A stretch of DNA of 12,769 bases from Lachnospiraceae bacterium UBA3732. Lineage in GTDB: Bacteria; Bacillota; Clostridia; Lachnospirales; Lachnospiraceae. The position numbers and the translations under genes were made by a program. Positions 1 through 6,732 of this stretch are shown here, piece by piece. The notes under the pieces were generated by a model that saw only the letters and a program-made list of their open reading frames with translations, searched no databases and had not been told where the DNA came from. Location: positions 3,246-16,014 of the forward strand of contig DFHD01000026.1 of assembly GCA_002372545.1 (NCBI GenBank), given 5' to 3'. Every line of letters starts with the position of its first letter. Within the stretch, counting starts at the first letter, position 1.

Positions 1-223
1 TCCGCTACAGCAGGGGTGATGGTCTGCCCCGGATCGTTTTCAGTTGAGCTGCCCTCTTACAGAGGCGTTGAGGCTTGGGTCTTACGCGACAGGAATCTGT
101 GAACCGTGTCAGGTCGGGAACGGAGCAGCACTAAGCAGACGCTCTTGTGCGCCGTAAGGGTGCCTGGGCTGAGTCTGCTGGAGAGGTAACGTCGATTGAA
201 GCGTTTCAAAGCAGACCGCGCGG
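1..223 (+). ncRNA. ffs: Signal recognition particle RNA, large bacterial type (5' truncated by window edge)
   Basis: RNA scaffold of the SRP, which with Ffh targets nascent membrane proteins to the translocon. The hallmark apical domain is at about 104-130: the GTCAGGTC strand, a GGAA tetraloop at 117-120, then GAGCAGCACTAAG. It is followed by the familiar GTGCGCCGTAAGGGTGCC segment (138-155) on the returning strand of helix 5. The first bases (TCCGCTACAGCAGG) resemble the inner part of the Alu-like domain of clostridial large SRP RNAs, so perhaps 40-50 nt of the 5' end lie outside the window. The 3' end is placed at about 223, just before a T6 run (224-229) that probably serves as terminator once the 3' strand pairs with the missing 5' strand. 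The tetraloop closing pair is G-C instead of the usual C-G. The exact 3' end is an estimate. Confidence 0.87.
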
Positions 224-361
224 TTTTTTAAAAATACAATAGCATTTCTTATAGGAAAGTGCTAAAATAAAGAAGGTATGGCAGAGATATCTGCCGTCTT
301 TCTGTGGGGGAATGAAAAGAGCCGGACCTTGTGCCGGGTCAAATAAGGGGTTTGACTGAGT

Positions 362-952
362 ATGGATTATTCGGAAGTAATCGATTTTGTAAAAAGAACA
401 ACTTCTGAAAACGGGAGACCGAACGAGTATCCGTTTCGCAATGTTTTTGAGCACACCATGCGGGTTTACCGCTGGGCCATTCGTCTTCAGTCCAAGCTGG
501 GCGGAGATCTGGATGTGATCGTTCTGGCGTCTCTTCTGCATGATGTAGGGTGGGAAGAAGGCCGCCCGAAGGAAGAGGTCAGCGCAGAGGTCGCAGTTGA
601 GTATCTGGATTCCATCGGCGTGGATCCTGAAACCATCGTTAAGGTGGGCGAGATCATCATGGCGCAATCAGATAAAGAGACCGAAAGGGATCTTTCTCTG
701 GAATGCAGGATCGTGATGGATGCCGATCTTCTGGATGAGATCGGTTCAGTAGGGATCATGCTGGATTGTATGGCGACGGCTCTTGAGGATGAGGCCAGCT
801 ACAAGCGTGCTTATTACCGGATCAAGAATAACTACAGGCTCAATAAGCCGAAGATCCGCAGCTGTAAAACGGAGGCAGCTCGTTCTGAGTATACCAAGCG
901 CATGCAGGCGATAGAGAATTTCATCTACCAGCTGGAACGCGAGATTTTTTAA
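362..952 (+). CDS. HD-domain metal-dependent phosphohydrolase family protein
   Basis: A 196-residue cytoplasmic protein of the HD superfamily (COG1418-like), whose members use a His/Asp metal site to hydrolyse phosphoesters, often nucleotides. The metal-site motifs are visible: H31 in FEHTMRV, the H60-D61 doublet in LLHDVGW, and D122 in DADLLDEIG. The length fits single-domain HD proteins; no other domain is seen. The ATG start follows AAGGGG at 345-350. The leader (230-361) holds a 6-bp hairpin, GGCAGA/TCTGCC at 280-295, and no convincing promoter. The gene is followed after 21 nt by a membrane-protein gene in the same direction, so the two are probably co-transcribed. The substrate cannot be read from the sequence. 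The family call is firm, the specific function open. Confidence 0.85.
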   Translation: MDYSEVIDFVKRTTSENGRPNEYPFRNVFEHTMRVYRWAIRLQSKLGGDLDVIVLASLLHDVGWEEGRPKEEVSAEVAVEYLDSIGVDPETIVKVGEIIMAQSDKETERDLSLECRIVMDADLLDEIGSVGIMLDCMATALEDEASYKRAYYRIKNNYRLNKPKIRSCKTEAARSEYTKRMQAIENFIYQLEREIF

Positions 953-973
953 ACGTTGTGAGGTGAAAATAGT

Positions 974-1495
974 ATGGGAACAAAAGTTGTACGTTGGATT
1001 ATTGGTATCCTGATCGGTTGTGCTGTACTGGTGGGTATTTATTTCATTCTTCCCGGTCAGTATCATTACAGGATCAAGGAGTTCATTCAGAAGAACACAA
1101 ACAGGACATATAAGGAGATCGTCCGGGAAATGAAGACAAAGATGGTTCCCGGTTACGAGAACAGAACCTTTGGCGATCTGATGAGCAAGGGAACGGAGGC
1201 TTCTGCCTGGACAGTTTCCACACTGACTGCAGATAAGTCCGGAAACGGTACATATCAGGTTTATGCCGATGGTTACAAGGTTGATCTGGATATTGAGCAT
1301 GCGGTAAATGATGATACCAATAAGTCATACTCCCGTGCACATGTCAGACTGGTGTTCAATATTGAGTACATGGAGAAAAAGATAACCAAGGTAACGCTGG
1401 TTAAGATCAAGGTGGAAGAGGACAACTTCGTACCGAAGGATGTTTACTACTCCGAAATCCTGCAGGGCTTGATGGAAAGAGCTTTTGGAAAGTAA
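974..1495 (+). CDS. Hypothetical single-pass membrane-anchored protein
   Basis: I do not recognise this 173-residue protein. An N-terminal hydrophobic helix at about residues 7-26 (WIIGILIGCAVLVGIYFIL) is preceded by a lysine and an arginine and looks like an uncleaved signal anchor, with the rest outside the membrane. The region at about 30-60 is basic and helical. Residues about 62-173 alternate polar and hydrophobic residues in a way that suggests a mostly beta domain (GTYQVYADGYKVDLDIEH, then RAHVRLVFNIEY). There is no cysteine pair, lipobox or known catalytic motif. The start is supported by GAGGTG at 959-964. It sits 21 nt behind the HD-domain gene and ahead of a strong terminator, so it is the last gene of a two-gene unit. 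A secreted or cell-envelope accessory role is only a guess. Confidence 0.75.
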   Translation: MGTKVVRWIIGILIGCAVLVGIYFILPGQYHYRIKEFIQKNTNRTYKEIVREMKTKMVPGYENRTFGDLMSKGTEASAWTVSTLTADKSGNGTYQVYADGYKVDLDIEHAVNDDTNKSYSRAHVRLVFNIEYMEKKITKVTLVKIKVEEDNFVPKDVYYSEILQGLMERAFGK

Positions 1496-1606
1496 TGCTT
1501 CCCGCCTGTGTTCAGCCGGATAGAAGAAAACCTCTGCTTGAAACAGTGTGAAATGGCGTTCGCAATTTGGAAAAGCGGAGTGGCTGCGAAAAGATATGAT
1601 GAGAAT

Positions 1607-1641
1607 AAAAAAGTACCGGTGAATGATGCCGGTACTTTTTT
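1607..1641. terminator. Bidirectional intrinsic terminator
   Basis: A 13-bp stem, AAAAAAGTACCGG (1607-1619) against CCGGTACTTTTTT (1629-1641), with a 9-nt loop. The A-tract and T-tract flanking the GC core give a U-run on either strand, so it can end both the plus-strand HD/membrane gene unit and the minus-strand murG gene, whose stop lies 27 bp away. Confidence 0.9.
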
Positions 1642-1667
1642 GTTCCAGTTATATAAGAATCGCTGTA

Positions 1668-2744
1668 CTAGGCTTGACGCTCTGCCAGCCCGTTAAGCAT
1701 ATCGGTGATCATGGTGATGGCGTCGGACTCATGAAAGTCAGACATGGCGCTTACATATTTCTCCCGGTTTTCCATGACCTCCCGGATGGCAGCCGTAAGG
1801 CTTTCTGTCGTAACATCTTCATCCTGGATCACTTTGCTGTAGCCGCTTTTTTCAAAGGAGGCCGCGTTTAAGATCTGGTCTCCCCGGCTGGCCCGCTTGG
1901 AAAGCGGGATCAGGATATTGGGCTTCCGCAGGGCGAGAAACTCGCAGATGGCATTTGCGCCAGCCCGGGAGATCACAAGATCCGTCAGGGCAAAGATATC
2001 CGGCAGCTCTTTGGAAATATATTCAAACTGGGCGTAGCCCGGCGTGCCGTCCTTGGAGGGATCGGTCTTGCCCTTTCCTGCCAGATGAACAATCTGATAA
2101 TCCTTTGTCAGAGTGGGAAGGGCTTCATGGATCGCCCGGTTAACGCTCGCTGCACCTGTGGAGCCGCCCATGACAAGGATCACCGGTTTTTCCCGGTTAA
2201 AGCCGAGAAATTCCGCACCCTTATCCGCATTTCCCTGAAAAAGCTCCGGACGGATGGGCGTTCCGGTGACGATGGCCTTTCCTTCGGGGAAGGTATCCCG
2301 AGTTTCCGGGAAATTACAGCAGACGCGGGTTGCCTTTGGCAGAGCCAGTTTATTGGCAAGTCCCGGGGTCATGTCCGATTCGTGGATGACTACAGGAATC
2401 TTTCTTTTTTTCGCGGCAAATACAACAGGAACGCTGACAAATCCGCCCTTGGAAAATACCACATCCGGTGCAAGCTTCTTCATGAGCTTTTTCGCTTCGC
2501 GGTAGCCCTTCAGAACCCGGAAGGGATCCGTGAAGTTTTTCCATGAAAAATACCGGCGGAGCTTACCGGAGGATATGCCGTAATAGGGAAGTCCGGCTTC
2601 CGTGACCAGCTTCTTTTCTATGCCATCATAGCTTCCGATGTAGCTGATGCTGAAACCCAGCTCTTTAAGACGGGGCACCATGGCGAGGTTTGGTGTGACA
2701 TGACCGCCGGTCCCGCCGCCGGTCAGAACGATTTTCTTACTCAA
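1668..2744 (-). CDS. murG: UDP-GlcNAc:lipid I N-acetylglucosaminyltransferase MurG
   Basis: Transfers GlcNAc from UDP-GlcNAc to lipid I to make lipid II at the cytoplasmic face of the membrane, the last intracellular step of peptidoglycan synthesis. This is a GT-B fold protein of 358 residues, normal for MurG. Visible motifs: the N-terminal glycine loop GGGTGGH (residues 9-15), the HESD segment after VPVVIHE, the GGSTGAASVN loop that opens the C-terminal domain, and RAGANAICE followed by PLSKRASRGDQ, which correspond to the UDP-GlcNAc site. An upstream in-frame ATG at 2771 exists, but AAGGAG at 2758-2753 lies 8 nt before a TTG at 2744, and this start gives the expected MSKKIVLTGGG N-terminus. 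The gene is alone on its strand, with its own promoter and terminator, and not next to mraY, murD, ftsW or murC genes. Confidence 0.95.
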   Translation of the reverse strand: MSKKIVLTGGGTGGHVTPNLAMVPRLKELGFSISYIGSYDGIEKKLVTEAGLPYYGISSGKLRRYFSWKNFTDPFRVLKGYREAKKLMKKLAPDVVFSKGGFVSVPVVFAAKKRKIPVVIHESDMTPGLANKLALPKATRVCCNFPETRDTFPEGKAIVTGTPIRPELFQGNADKGAEFLGFNREKPVILVMGGSTGAASVNRAIHEALPTLTKDYQIVHLAGKGKTDPSKDGTPGYAQFEYISKELPDIFALTDLVISRAGANAICEFLALRKPNILIPLSKRASRGDQILNAASFEKSGYSKVIQDEDVTTESLTAAIREVMENREKYVSAMSDFHESDAITMITDMLNGLAERQA

Positions 2745-2812
2745 TGCCGATTCTCCTTGTCTGAATATCATGCTTTACAGTGTATTTCTGCATCCTTTCT
2801 GATATCCCGATG

Positions 2813-2841
2813 ATTATAGCATTTTTATTTTGCTTCGGCAA
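2813..2841 (-). promoter_or_regulatory. Extended -10 promoter for murG
   Basis: On the minus strand: TTGCCG (2841-2836), a 17-nt spacer, then a perfect TATAAT (2818-2813) preceded by TGC, an extended -10. It lies about 70 bp upstream of the murG start and diverges from the promoter at 2870-2897. This is a consensus match only. Confidence 0.7.
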
Positions 2842-2869
2842 TCGGTTCTGTGAAGAGTTGAGAAAGGGA

Positions 2870-2897
2870 TTGTTTTCTTTCTGTTTTTTGTTATTAT
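2870..2897 (+). promoter_or_regulatory. Extended -10 promoter for the rRNA methyltransferase gene
   Basis: TTGTTT (2870-2875), 16-nt spacer, TATTAT (2892-2897) preceded by TGT, an extended -10. The leader to the ATG at 3012 would be about 108 nt. It diverges from the murG promoter, their -35 boxes being under 30 bp apart. Confidence 0.5.
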
Positions 2898-3011
2898 GAT
2901 AAGGGTAAGCGTTCAGCATGCAGGATAAATGTGCATATTGTGTTTTTTATTTTTAGTTCCGGGCGTGTCCGGGGCGGCAGATGAAGACAATCGGAAATAA
3001 GGGAGCTATCA

Positions 3012-4250
3012 ATGAACGAGGAAGCTTTAATCCTGAAAAAGGGAGAGGGCAGAACGATAAAGGCCGGAGGCGCCTGGATCTATGATAACGAAATTGACCG
3101 GATCCCCGGAGATATTCCGGACGGCGAGGTGATCCGGGTGGAGGATTTTGACGGATATCCCATGGGATGGGGAATCCTGAACCGCCGGTCGAAGATCACG
3201 GTCCGGATGCTGACAAGGGATCCTTCGGCAGTGATTAATGACAGCTTTATCCAAAGCAGGGTAAAGGCGGCATGGGAATACCGCAGGAGCGTTACGGACA
3301 TCTCATCCTGCCGGCTGATCTTCGGAGAAGCGGATTTTCTTCCCGGACTTGTGGTGGATAAATATGAGGATGTGCTGGTGGTGGAATCTCTGGCGCTGGG
3401 CATAGACCGGATGAAGGAGAAAATCCTGCAGTTCCTTGTAGATATTCTCCGGGAGGACGGGATAAAGATCCGCGCGGTATATGAGCGGAGCGATGCGAAG
3501 ATCCGTCTGAAGGAAGGGCTTCCCAGAGAAAAGGGACTTCTTTCCCTTTATGAGGGAGAAAGCTTTGACCCGCATATCCGGATCACGGAAAACGGGGTAA
3601 AATACATTGTAGACGTGGAAAATGGTCAGAAGACCGGCTTCTTTCTGGATCAGAAGGGGAACCGGATGGCCATGCAGCAGCTGGTGCGGCGGATGAAGGC
3701 AGCGGGGGAGACGGTTCATGTACTGGACTGCTTTACCCATACCGGCTCGTTCGCTCTGAACTGCGGACTTGGCGGAGCGGACAGCGTACTGGGCGTGGAT
3801 GTTTCCGCTCTCGCTGTGGAACAGGCCCGGGAAAATGCAGAGCTGAACGGGCTTACGGACCGGGTGAAGTTTCAGGAGGCGGATGTGCTGGATCTTCTGC
3901 CGAAGCTGACGGAGGAAGGCCAAAAGTATGATGTGGTGATTCTGGATCCTCCGGCCTTTACCAAGACAAGAGATAAGGTGAAGCAGGCGGCAAAGGGCTA
4001 CAGGGAGATCAATATCCGGGGCATGAAGCTGACCCGTAATGGCGGATATCTGGCCACCTGTTCATGCTCGCACTTCATGGATTATGAAACCTTTACTGCC
4101 GTGATCGGTCAGGCGGCCAGAGCTGCCCATGTCCGGCTCCGGCAGGTGGAATACCGTACACAGGCGCCGGATCATCCGATCCTCTGGTCGGGGGACGAGG
4201 CCGGGTATTATCTGAAATTCTATATCTTTCAGGTGCTGGAGGAACGCTGA
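3012..4250 (+). CDS. rlmI: Class I SAM-dependent 23S rRNA (cytosine-C5) methyltransferase, RlmI-like
   Basis: A 412-residue protein with the RlmI/YccW layout: an N-terminal PUA-like RNA-binding domain (about 1-75), a central linker domain starting near FGEADFLPGLVVDKY, and a Rossmann methyltransferase from about 195. The SAM-binding motif VLDCFTHTGSFAL starts at residue 237, the acidic ribose-binding segment is GVDVS, the catalytic-loop motif is DPPAF at 312-316, and CSCSH at 350-354 supplies the nucleophilic cysteine expected for m5C formation. In E. coli RlmI methylates C1962 of 23S rRNA; the same target is inferred here. The start is supported by GGGAG at 3001-3005. It appears to be transcribed alone from the divergent promoter region shared with murG. 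The symbol is by family likeness; an RlmI-related paralog with another target is possible. Confidence 0.88.
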   Translation: MNEEALILKKGEGRTIKAGGAWIYDNEIDRIPGDIPDGEVIRVEDFDGYPMGWGILNRRSKITVRMLTRDPSAVINDSFIQSRVKAAWEYRRSVTDISSCRLIFGEADFLPGLVVDKYEDVLVVESLALGIDRMKEKILQFLVDILREDGIKIRAVYERSDAKIRLKEGLPREKGLLSLYEGESFDPHIRITENGVKYIVDVENGQKTGFFLDQKGNRMAMQQLVRRMKAAGETVHVLDCFTHTGSFALNCGLGGADSVLGVDVSALAVEQARENAELNGLTDRVKFQEADVLDLLPKLTEEGQKYDVVILDPPAFTKTRDKVKQAAKGYREINIRGMKLTRNGGYLATCSCSHFMDYETFTAVIGQAARAAHVRLRQVEYRTQAPDHPILWSGDEAGYYLKFYIFQVLEER

Positions 4251-4280
4251 CCGGCCTTGCATCGCTGTGTCCGGACGAAG

Positions 4281-4316
4281 CAAAACCGGCTGCTTGCAGA
4301 CGAGTTTTGGCCTTTT
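4281..4316 (+). terminator. Weak terminator-like hairpin after the rRNA methyltransferase gene
   Basis: CAAAAC (4281-4286) pairs with GTTTTG (4304-4309), and the short CTGC/GCAG of the loop could add inner pairs. A T-rich stretch (CCTTTTATAT) follows. The stem is AT-rich and only 6 bp, so this is a weak call. The fold at 4343-4419, with its own T6, may be the better stop. Confidence 0.3.
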
Positions 4317-4323
4317 ATATCAT
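4294..4323 (+). promoter_or_regulatory. Possible promoter for the c-di-GMP phosphodiesterase gene
   Basis: TTGCAG (4294-4299) and TATCAT (4318-4323) with an 18-nt spacer. If used, transcription would begin near 4330, at the foot of the structured leader described next. The match is modest. Confidence 0.33.
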
Positions 4324-4327
4324 GAAT

Positions 4328-4419
4328 CCTGCGAAGCAGGAACCTAAAAACATGAGGAAAGTGTCTGTGAAGCAGACGGTAGAGCGCGGGACGCGCGGAC
4401 TTTCCGAATGTTTTTTAGG
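4328..4419 (+). promoter_or_regulatory. Branched RNA-like fold in the leader of the phosphodiesterase gene (unidentified)
   Basis: A short hairpin CCTGC-GAA-GCAGG (4328-4340) is followed by a three-way-junction fold. The outer stem is CCTAAAAACAT (4343-4353) with ATGTTTTTTAGG (4408-4419), one T bulged. Tandem GA/GA (4354-4355 with 4406-4407) comes next, then the inner stem GGAAAGT (4356-4362) with ACTTTCC (4399-4405). Two hairpins branch from this: GTCTG/CAGAC (4363-4377) and GCGCG/CGCGC (4384-4396). The T6 at 4411-4416 could make the inner stem a terminator. It does not match the c-di-GMP-I or c-di-GMP-II riboswitch consensus as I know them. The fold was worked out by eye. Confidence 0.5.
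4333..4360 (+). repeat. 28-nt direct repeat, copy 1
   Basis: Starts GAAGCAGGAACCT and ends CATGAGGAAA. It matches the copy at 4442-4469 at 26 of 28 positions and supplies the 5' strand of the outer stem of the leader fold. Confidence 0.75.
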
Positions 4420-4441
4420 GAGCTGTGAAAAGAAAGACGAG

Positions 4442-4469
4442 GAAGCAGAAACCTAAAAACATTAGGAAA
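4442..4469 (+). repeat. 28-nt direct repeat, copy 2
   Basis: Starts GAAGCAGAAACCT and ends CATTAGGAAA, 109 nt downstream of copy 1. Its CCTAAAAACAT (4452-4462) is complementary to the same ATGTTTTTTAGG segment (4408-4419) that pairs with copy 1, so the two pairings exclude each other. It also holds a small CCTAA/TTAGG hairpin. It lies just before the preferred start codon at 4494. Confidence 0.75.
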
Positions 4470-4493
4470 CAAATCGGGAAACGGGAGAATCCA

Positions 4494-6656
4494 ATGGTAA
4501 GAAGAACGGAAAAATCCATAAAAAAACTGAGCAGGAACCGGTGGTGGCTGACCATTCCGATCGTCATATTTCTTTCCATCTGCACATATCAGCTGCTCGT
4601 GGTATCCATGAGGGGACTGATCTATTATATTATGGAGAAATCTCTGGAGGAGGATTATCTGCGGGCCTCTGACCTTATGGAAATGTATGAATATGCCGAG
4701 AAGAATAACGACATTAATGTAAAGAAATTCCTCGGTTTAAACGAAAGAGAATGGTTTGTTACGGACAGAGAGGGAACCATACTGGATGGAGATTCCGAAA
4801 ATACCTGCGGAGAAAACTCGGCTGTACTTACAAAGATGGATTTTATCTCAGAGATCACTGTTCATGAGGATCTGGAATCGGATGTCCTGTATATTTCGAA
4901 TGGCGGCCTTGCCATACGTTACAAAAAGCTGTTTAAGGAGATTGATCATTCTTTTGAGGAAACCCCAGAAACGGAACTCCCGGATGAAATGAAGGATCTC
5001 AGTGAGGAGGAGATGGATGAGCATGACCTTATGCTGGTCAGCCGGAATCTGGAGGACCGTGCCAGTTTTCCGGTCTGGGCAGAGATTCCCATGCAGGATG
5101 GCCGGATATTTATGGCAAAGATATTCTTCCGTGTGGATGCAGGGGATCTGACTGTGGTAGTAATTGCCGTGGCTGTTCTGTTTCTGTTCCTGTTCATCCT
5201 TTTCGTTTATCTGGTGATCCGGACGATAAGGCTGAGAAGAAAGCAGAAGAAGTTGACACTGCTTTATCATACAGATGAGATCACCGGCGGTTACAACTGG
5301 AAATGGATGCATGCCGCCGGAGAAAGGTACCTGAAAAAGAAGAAAACAGCGAAGATGAATTTCGCCATGCTGGACATTGATTTTGATCAGTACCGGAATT
5401 ACTGCATCTGCCACACCGTTGAGGAAGGGGAGAAGCTTCTGGAAAAGCTGGATGAGGTGATCGGCAATAATATCGCTAAGAAAGAGATGAGTGCACATTA
5501 CGGCTCGGCCAGCTTTGCTGTTCTCCTGCGTTATGACCGGGAGGAGGAGCTGCTGGAACGGGTAAAGGCGCTTATTGGCAGCCTGGAACAGGCGGCTCCC
5601 GGCCAGAGGGTACGTTTTCATGTCGGAATCGACCTGATCCCCGCCAGTCTGAATGAGAATGGAAGAGCAGTAAAACGGAAAAAGGTGGATCTGGAAACCT
5701 TATATAATAACGCCAATGCGGCAAGGATGACGCTGGAGTCAAAAGCGGAGTCCGCGGTGCAGATCTTCGACAGCGGGCTGGTAGAGGAACAGAAGTGGAA
5801 TCTTTCTGTTCAGGAAAATCAGGAAAAGGCTCTTAGGGCTGAGGAGTTTGTGGTTTATTACCAGCCTAAATATGATCCCCGGACCAATATGCTTTCCGGA
5901 GCGGAGGCCTTGATCCGTTGGAACAGCCCGGAGCTCGGCTTTGTCTCCCCGGGCAGATTCATCCCCATATTTGAAAACAACGGGTTTATTACAGAAATCG
6001 ATCATTATATGATCCGCCATGTGGCGGCAGATCAGAAGAAATGGCTGGACCAGGGCTATCATCTGGTGCCGGTGTCCGTCAATGTTTCCCGGGCGCATTT
6101 TGCCGAGAATGATCTTGCAGAGCAGATCCGGGATATGGTGGATGAAGCGGGAACGCCTCATCGGTATATTGAGATCGAGCTGACGGAAAGCGCGTTCTTC
6201 GATGATAAGAAGGCACTCGTCTCAACAATCCGTAAGCTGAAGAAATACGGCTTTACCGTATCCATGGACGACTTCGGTTCAGGCTATTCCTCCCTGAATT
6301 CCCTGAAGGATATGCCGCTGGACGTGCTGAAGCTGGATGCGGAATTCTTCCGCGGGGATGTTGAAGATTCCCGGGGAGAGATCGTGGTATCGGAGGCAAT
6401 CCGTCTGGCCAAGAGTCTTCATATGCGTACGGTGGCAGAGGGCGTTGAAATAAAGAAACAGGTGGATTTTCTGGCGGATCAGGGCTGTGATATGATACAG
6501 GGCTACTACTATGCAAAGCCTATGCCGGGAGAAGAGTATGAGGTCCGGATGAAAACCGGTTTCAAGGACCCGGAGGCCGAGAAGATGAACGAAGAAATGG
6601 ACCGGAAGACGGAGGAGGCAGGTCAGAGCGGGGAGCAGGCCGGGGAGAGCATATAA
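4494..6656 (+). CDS. Membrane c-di-GMP phosphodiesterase: degenerate GGDEF plus EAL
   Basis: A 720-residue sensor enzyme predicted to hydrolyse the second messenger c-di-GMP. TM1 lies at about 17-37, followed by an extracytoplasmic sensing region of roughly 180 residues with no recognised domain, TM2 at about 219-243, a GGDEF domain at about 255-430, an EAL domain at about 450-695, and an acidic tail. The diguanylate-cyclase signature is replaced by GSASF at 337-341, so cyclase activity is unlikely. The EAL domain keeps its metal and catalytic residues: EAL at 471-473, the N of SVNVS, E562 in ELTES, D592-D593 in MDDFGSG, the K of KLD, E652 in AEGVE and Q669 in QGYYYAKPMP. An in-frame GTG at 4425 would add 23 very basic residues, but its AGGGAG is only 2 nt away. 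GGGAG at 4483-4487 lies 6 nt before the ATG at 4494, so I prefer that start. mutY follows after 76 nt. Confidence 0.92.
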   Translation: MVRRTEKSIKKLSRNRWWLTIPIVIFLSICTYQLLVVSMRGLIYYIMEKSLEEDYLRASDLMEMYEYAEKNNDINVKKFLGLNEREWFVTDREGTILDGDSENTCGENSAVLTKMDFISEITVHEDLESDVLYISNGGLAIRYKKLFKEIDHSFEETPETELPDEMKDLSEEEMDEHDLMLVSRNLEDRASFPVWAEIPMQDGRIFMAKIFFRVDAGDLTVVVIAVAVLFLFLFILFVYLVIRTIRLRRKQKKLTLLYHTDEITGGYNWKWMHAAGERYLKKKKTAKMNFAMLDIDFDQYRNYCICHTVEEGEKLLEKLDEVIGNNIAKKEMSAHYGSASFAVLLRYDREEELLERVKALIGSLEQAAPGQRVRFHVGIDLIPASLNENGRAVKRKKVDLETLYNNANAARMTLESKAESAVQIFDSGLVEEQKWNLSVQENQEKALRAEEFVVYYQPKYDPRTNMLSGAEALIRWNSPELGFVSPGRFIPIFENNGFITEIDHYMIRHVAADQKKWLDQGYHLVPVSVNVSRAHFAENDLAEQIRDMVDEAGTPHRYIEIELTESAFFDDKKALVSTIRKLKKYGFTVSMDDFGSGYSSLNSLKDMPLDVLKLDAEFFRGDVEDSRGEIVVSEAIRLAKSLHMRTVAEGVEIKKQVDFLADQGCDMIQGYYYAKPMPGEEYEVRMKTGFKDPEAEKMNEEMDRKTEEAGQSGEQAGESI

Positions 6657-6732
6657 AAGAAAGCTCAGGACAGGAACAGGTCTGAAACGAACGGGAAACC
6701 GGAAGACCAACCGGAAGTACAGGATCAGGTAT

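Noticed and set aside
235..268. Promoter for the HD-domain gene (TACAAT at 235-240 or TAAAAT at 263-268)
   Set aside because: Neither -10-like box has an acceptable -35 partner at 16-18 nt, so no promoter is called in this AT-rich stretch.
1508..1696. Small plus-strand open frame of 62 codons after the membrane-protein gene
   Set aside because: It runs straight through the bidirectional terminator into the murG 3' end, and its TTG/GTG-type start has no ribosome site. The 111 nt between 1496 and 1606 hold nothing else I can support.
4328..4424. c-di-GMP riboswitch (GEMM-I or c-di-GMP-II)
   Set aside because: The neighbouring GGDEF/EAL gene made this tempting, but the conserved core sequences of either class are not present; only the short string GGACGCG is reminiscent.
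4425..4493. GTG at 4425 as the start of the c-di-GMP phosphodiesterase gene
   Set aside because: Its Shine-Dalgarno is only 2 nt away, the added residues come partly from a repeat copy, and the ATG at 4494 has a well-spaced GGGAG.
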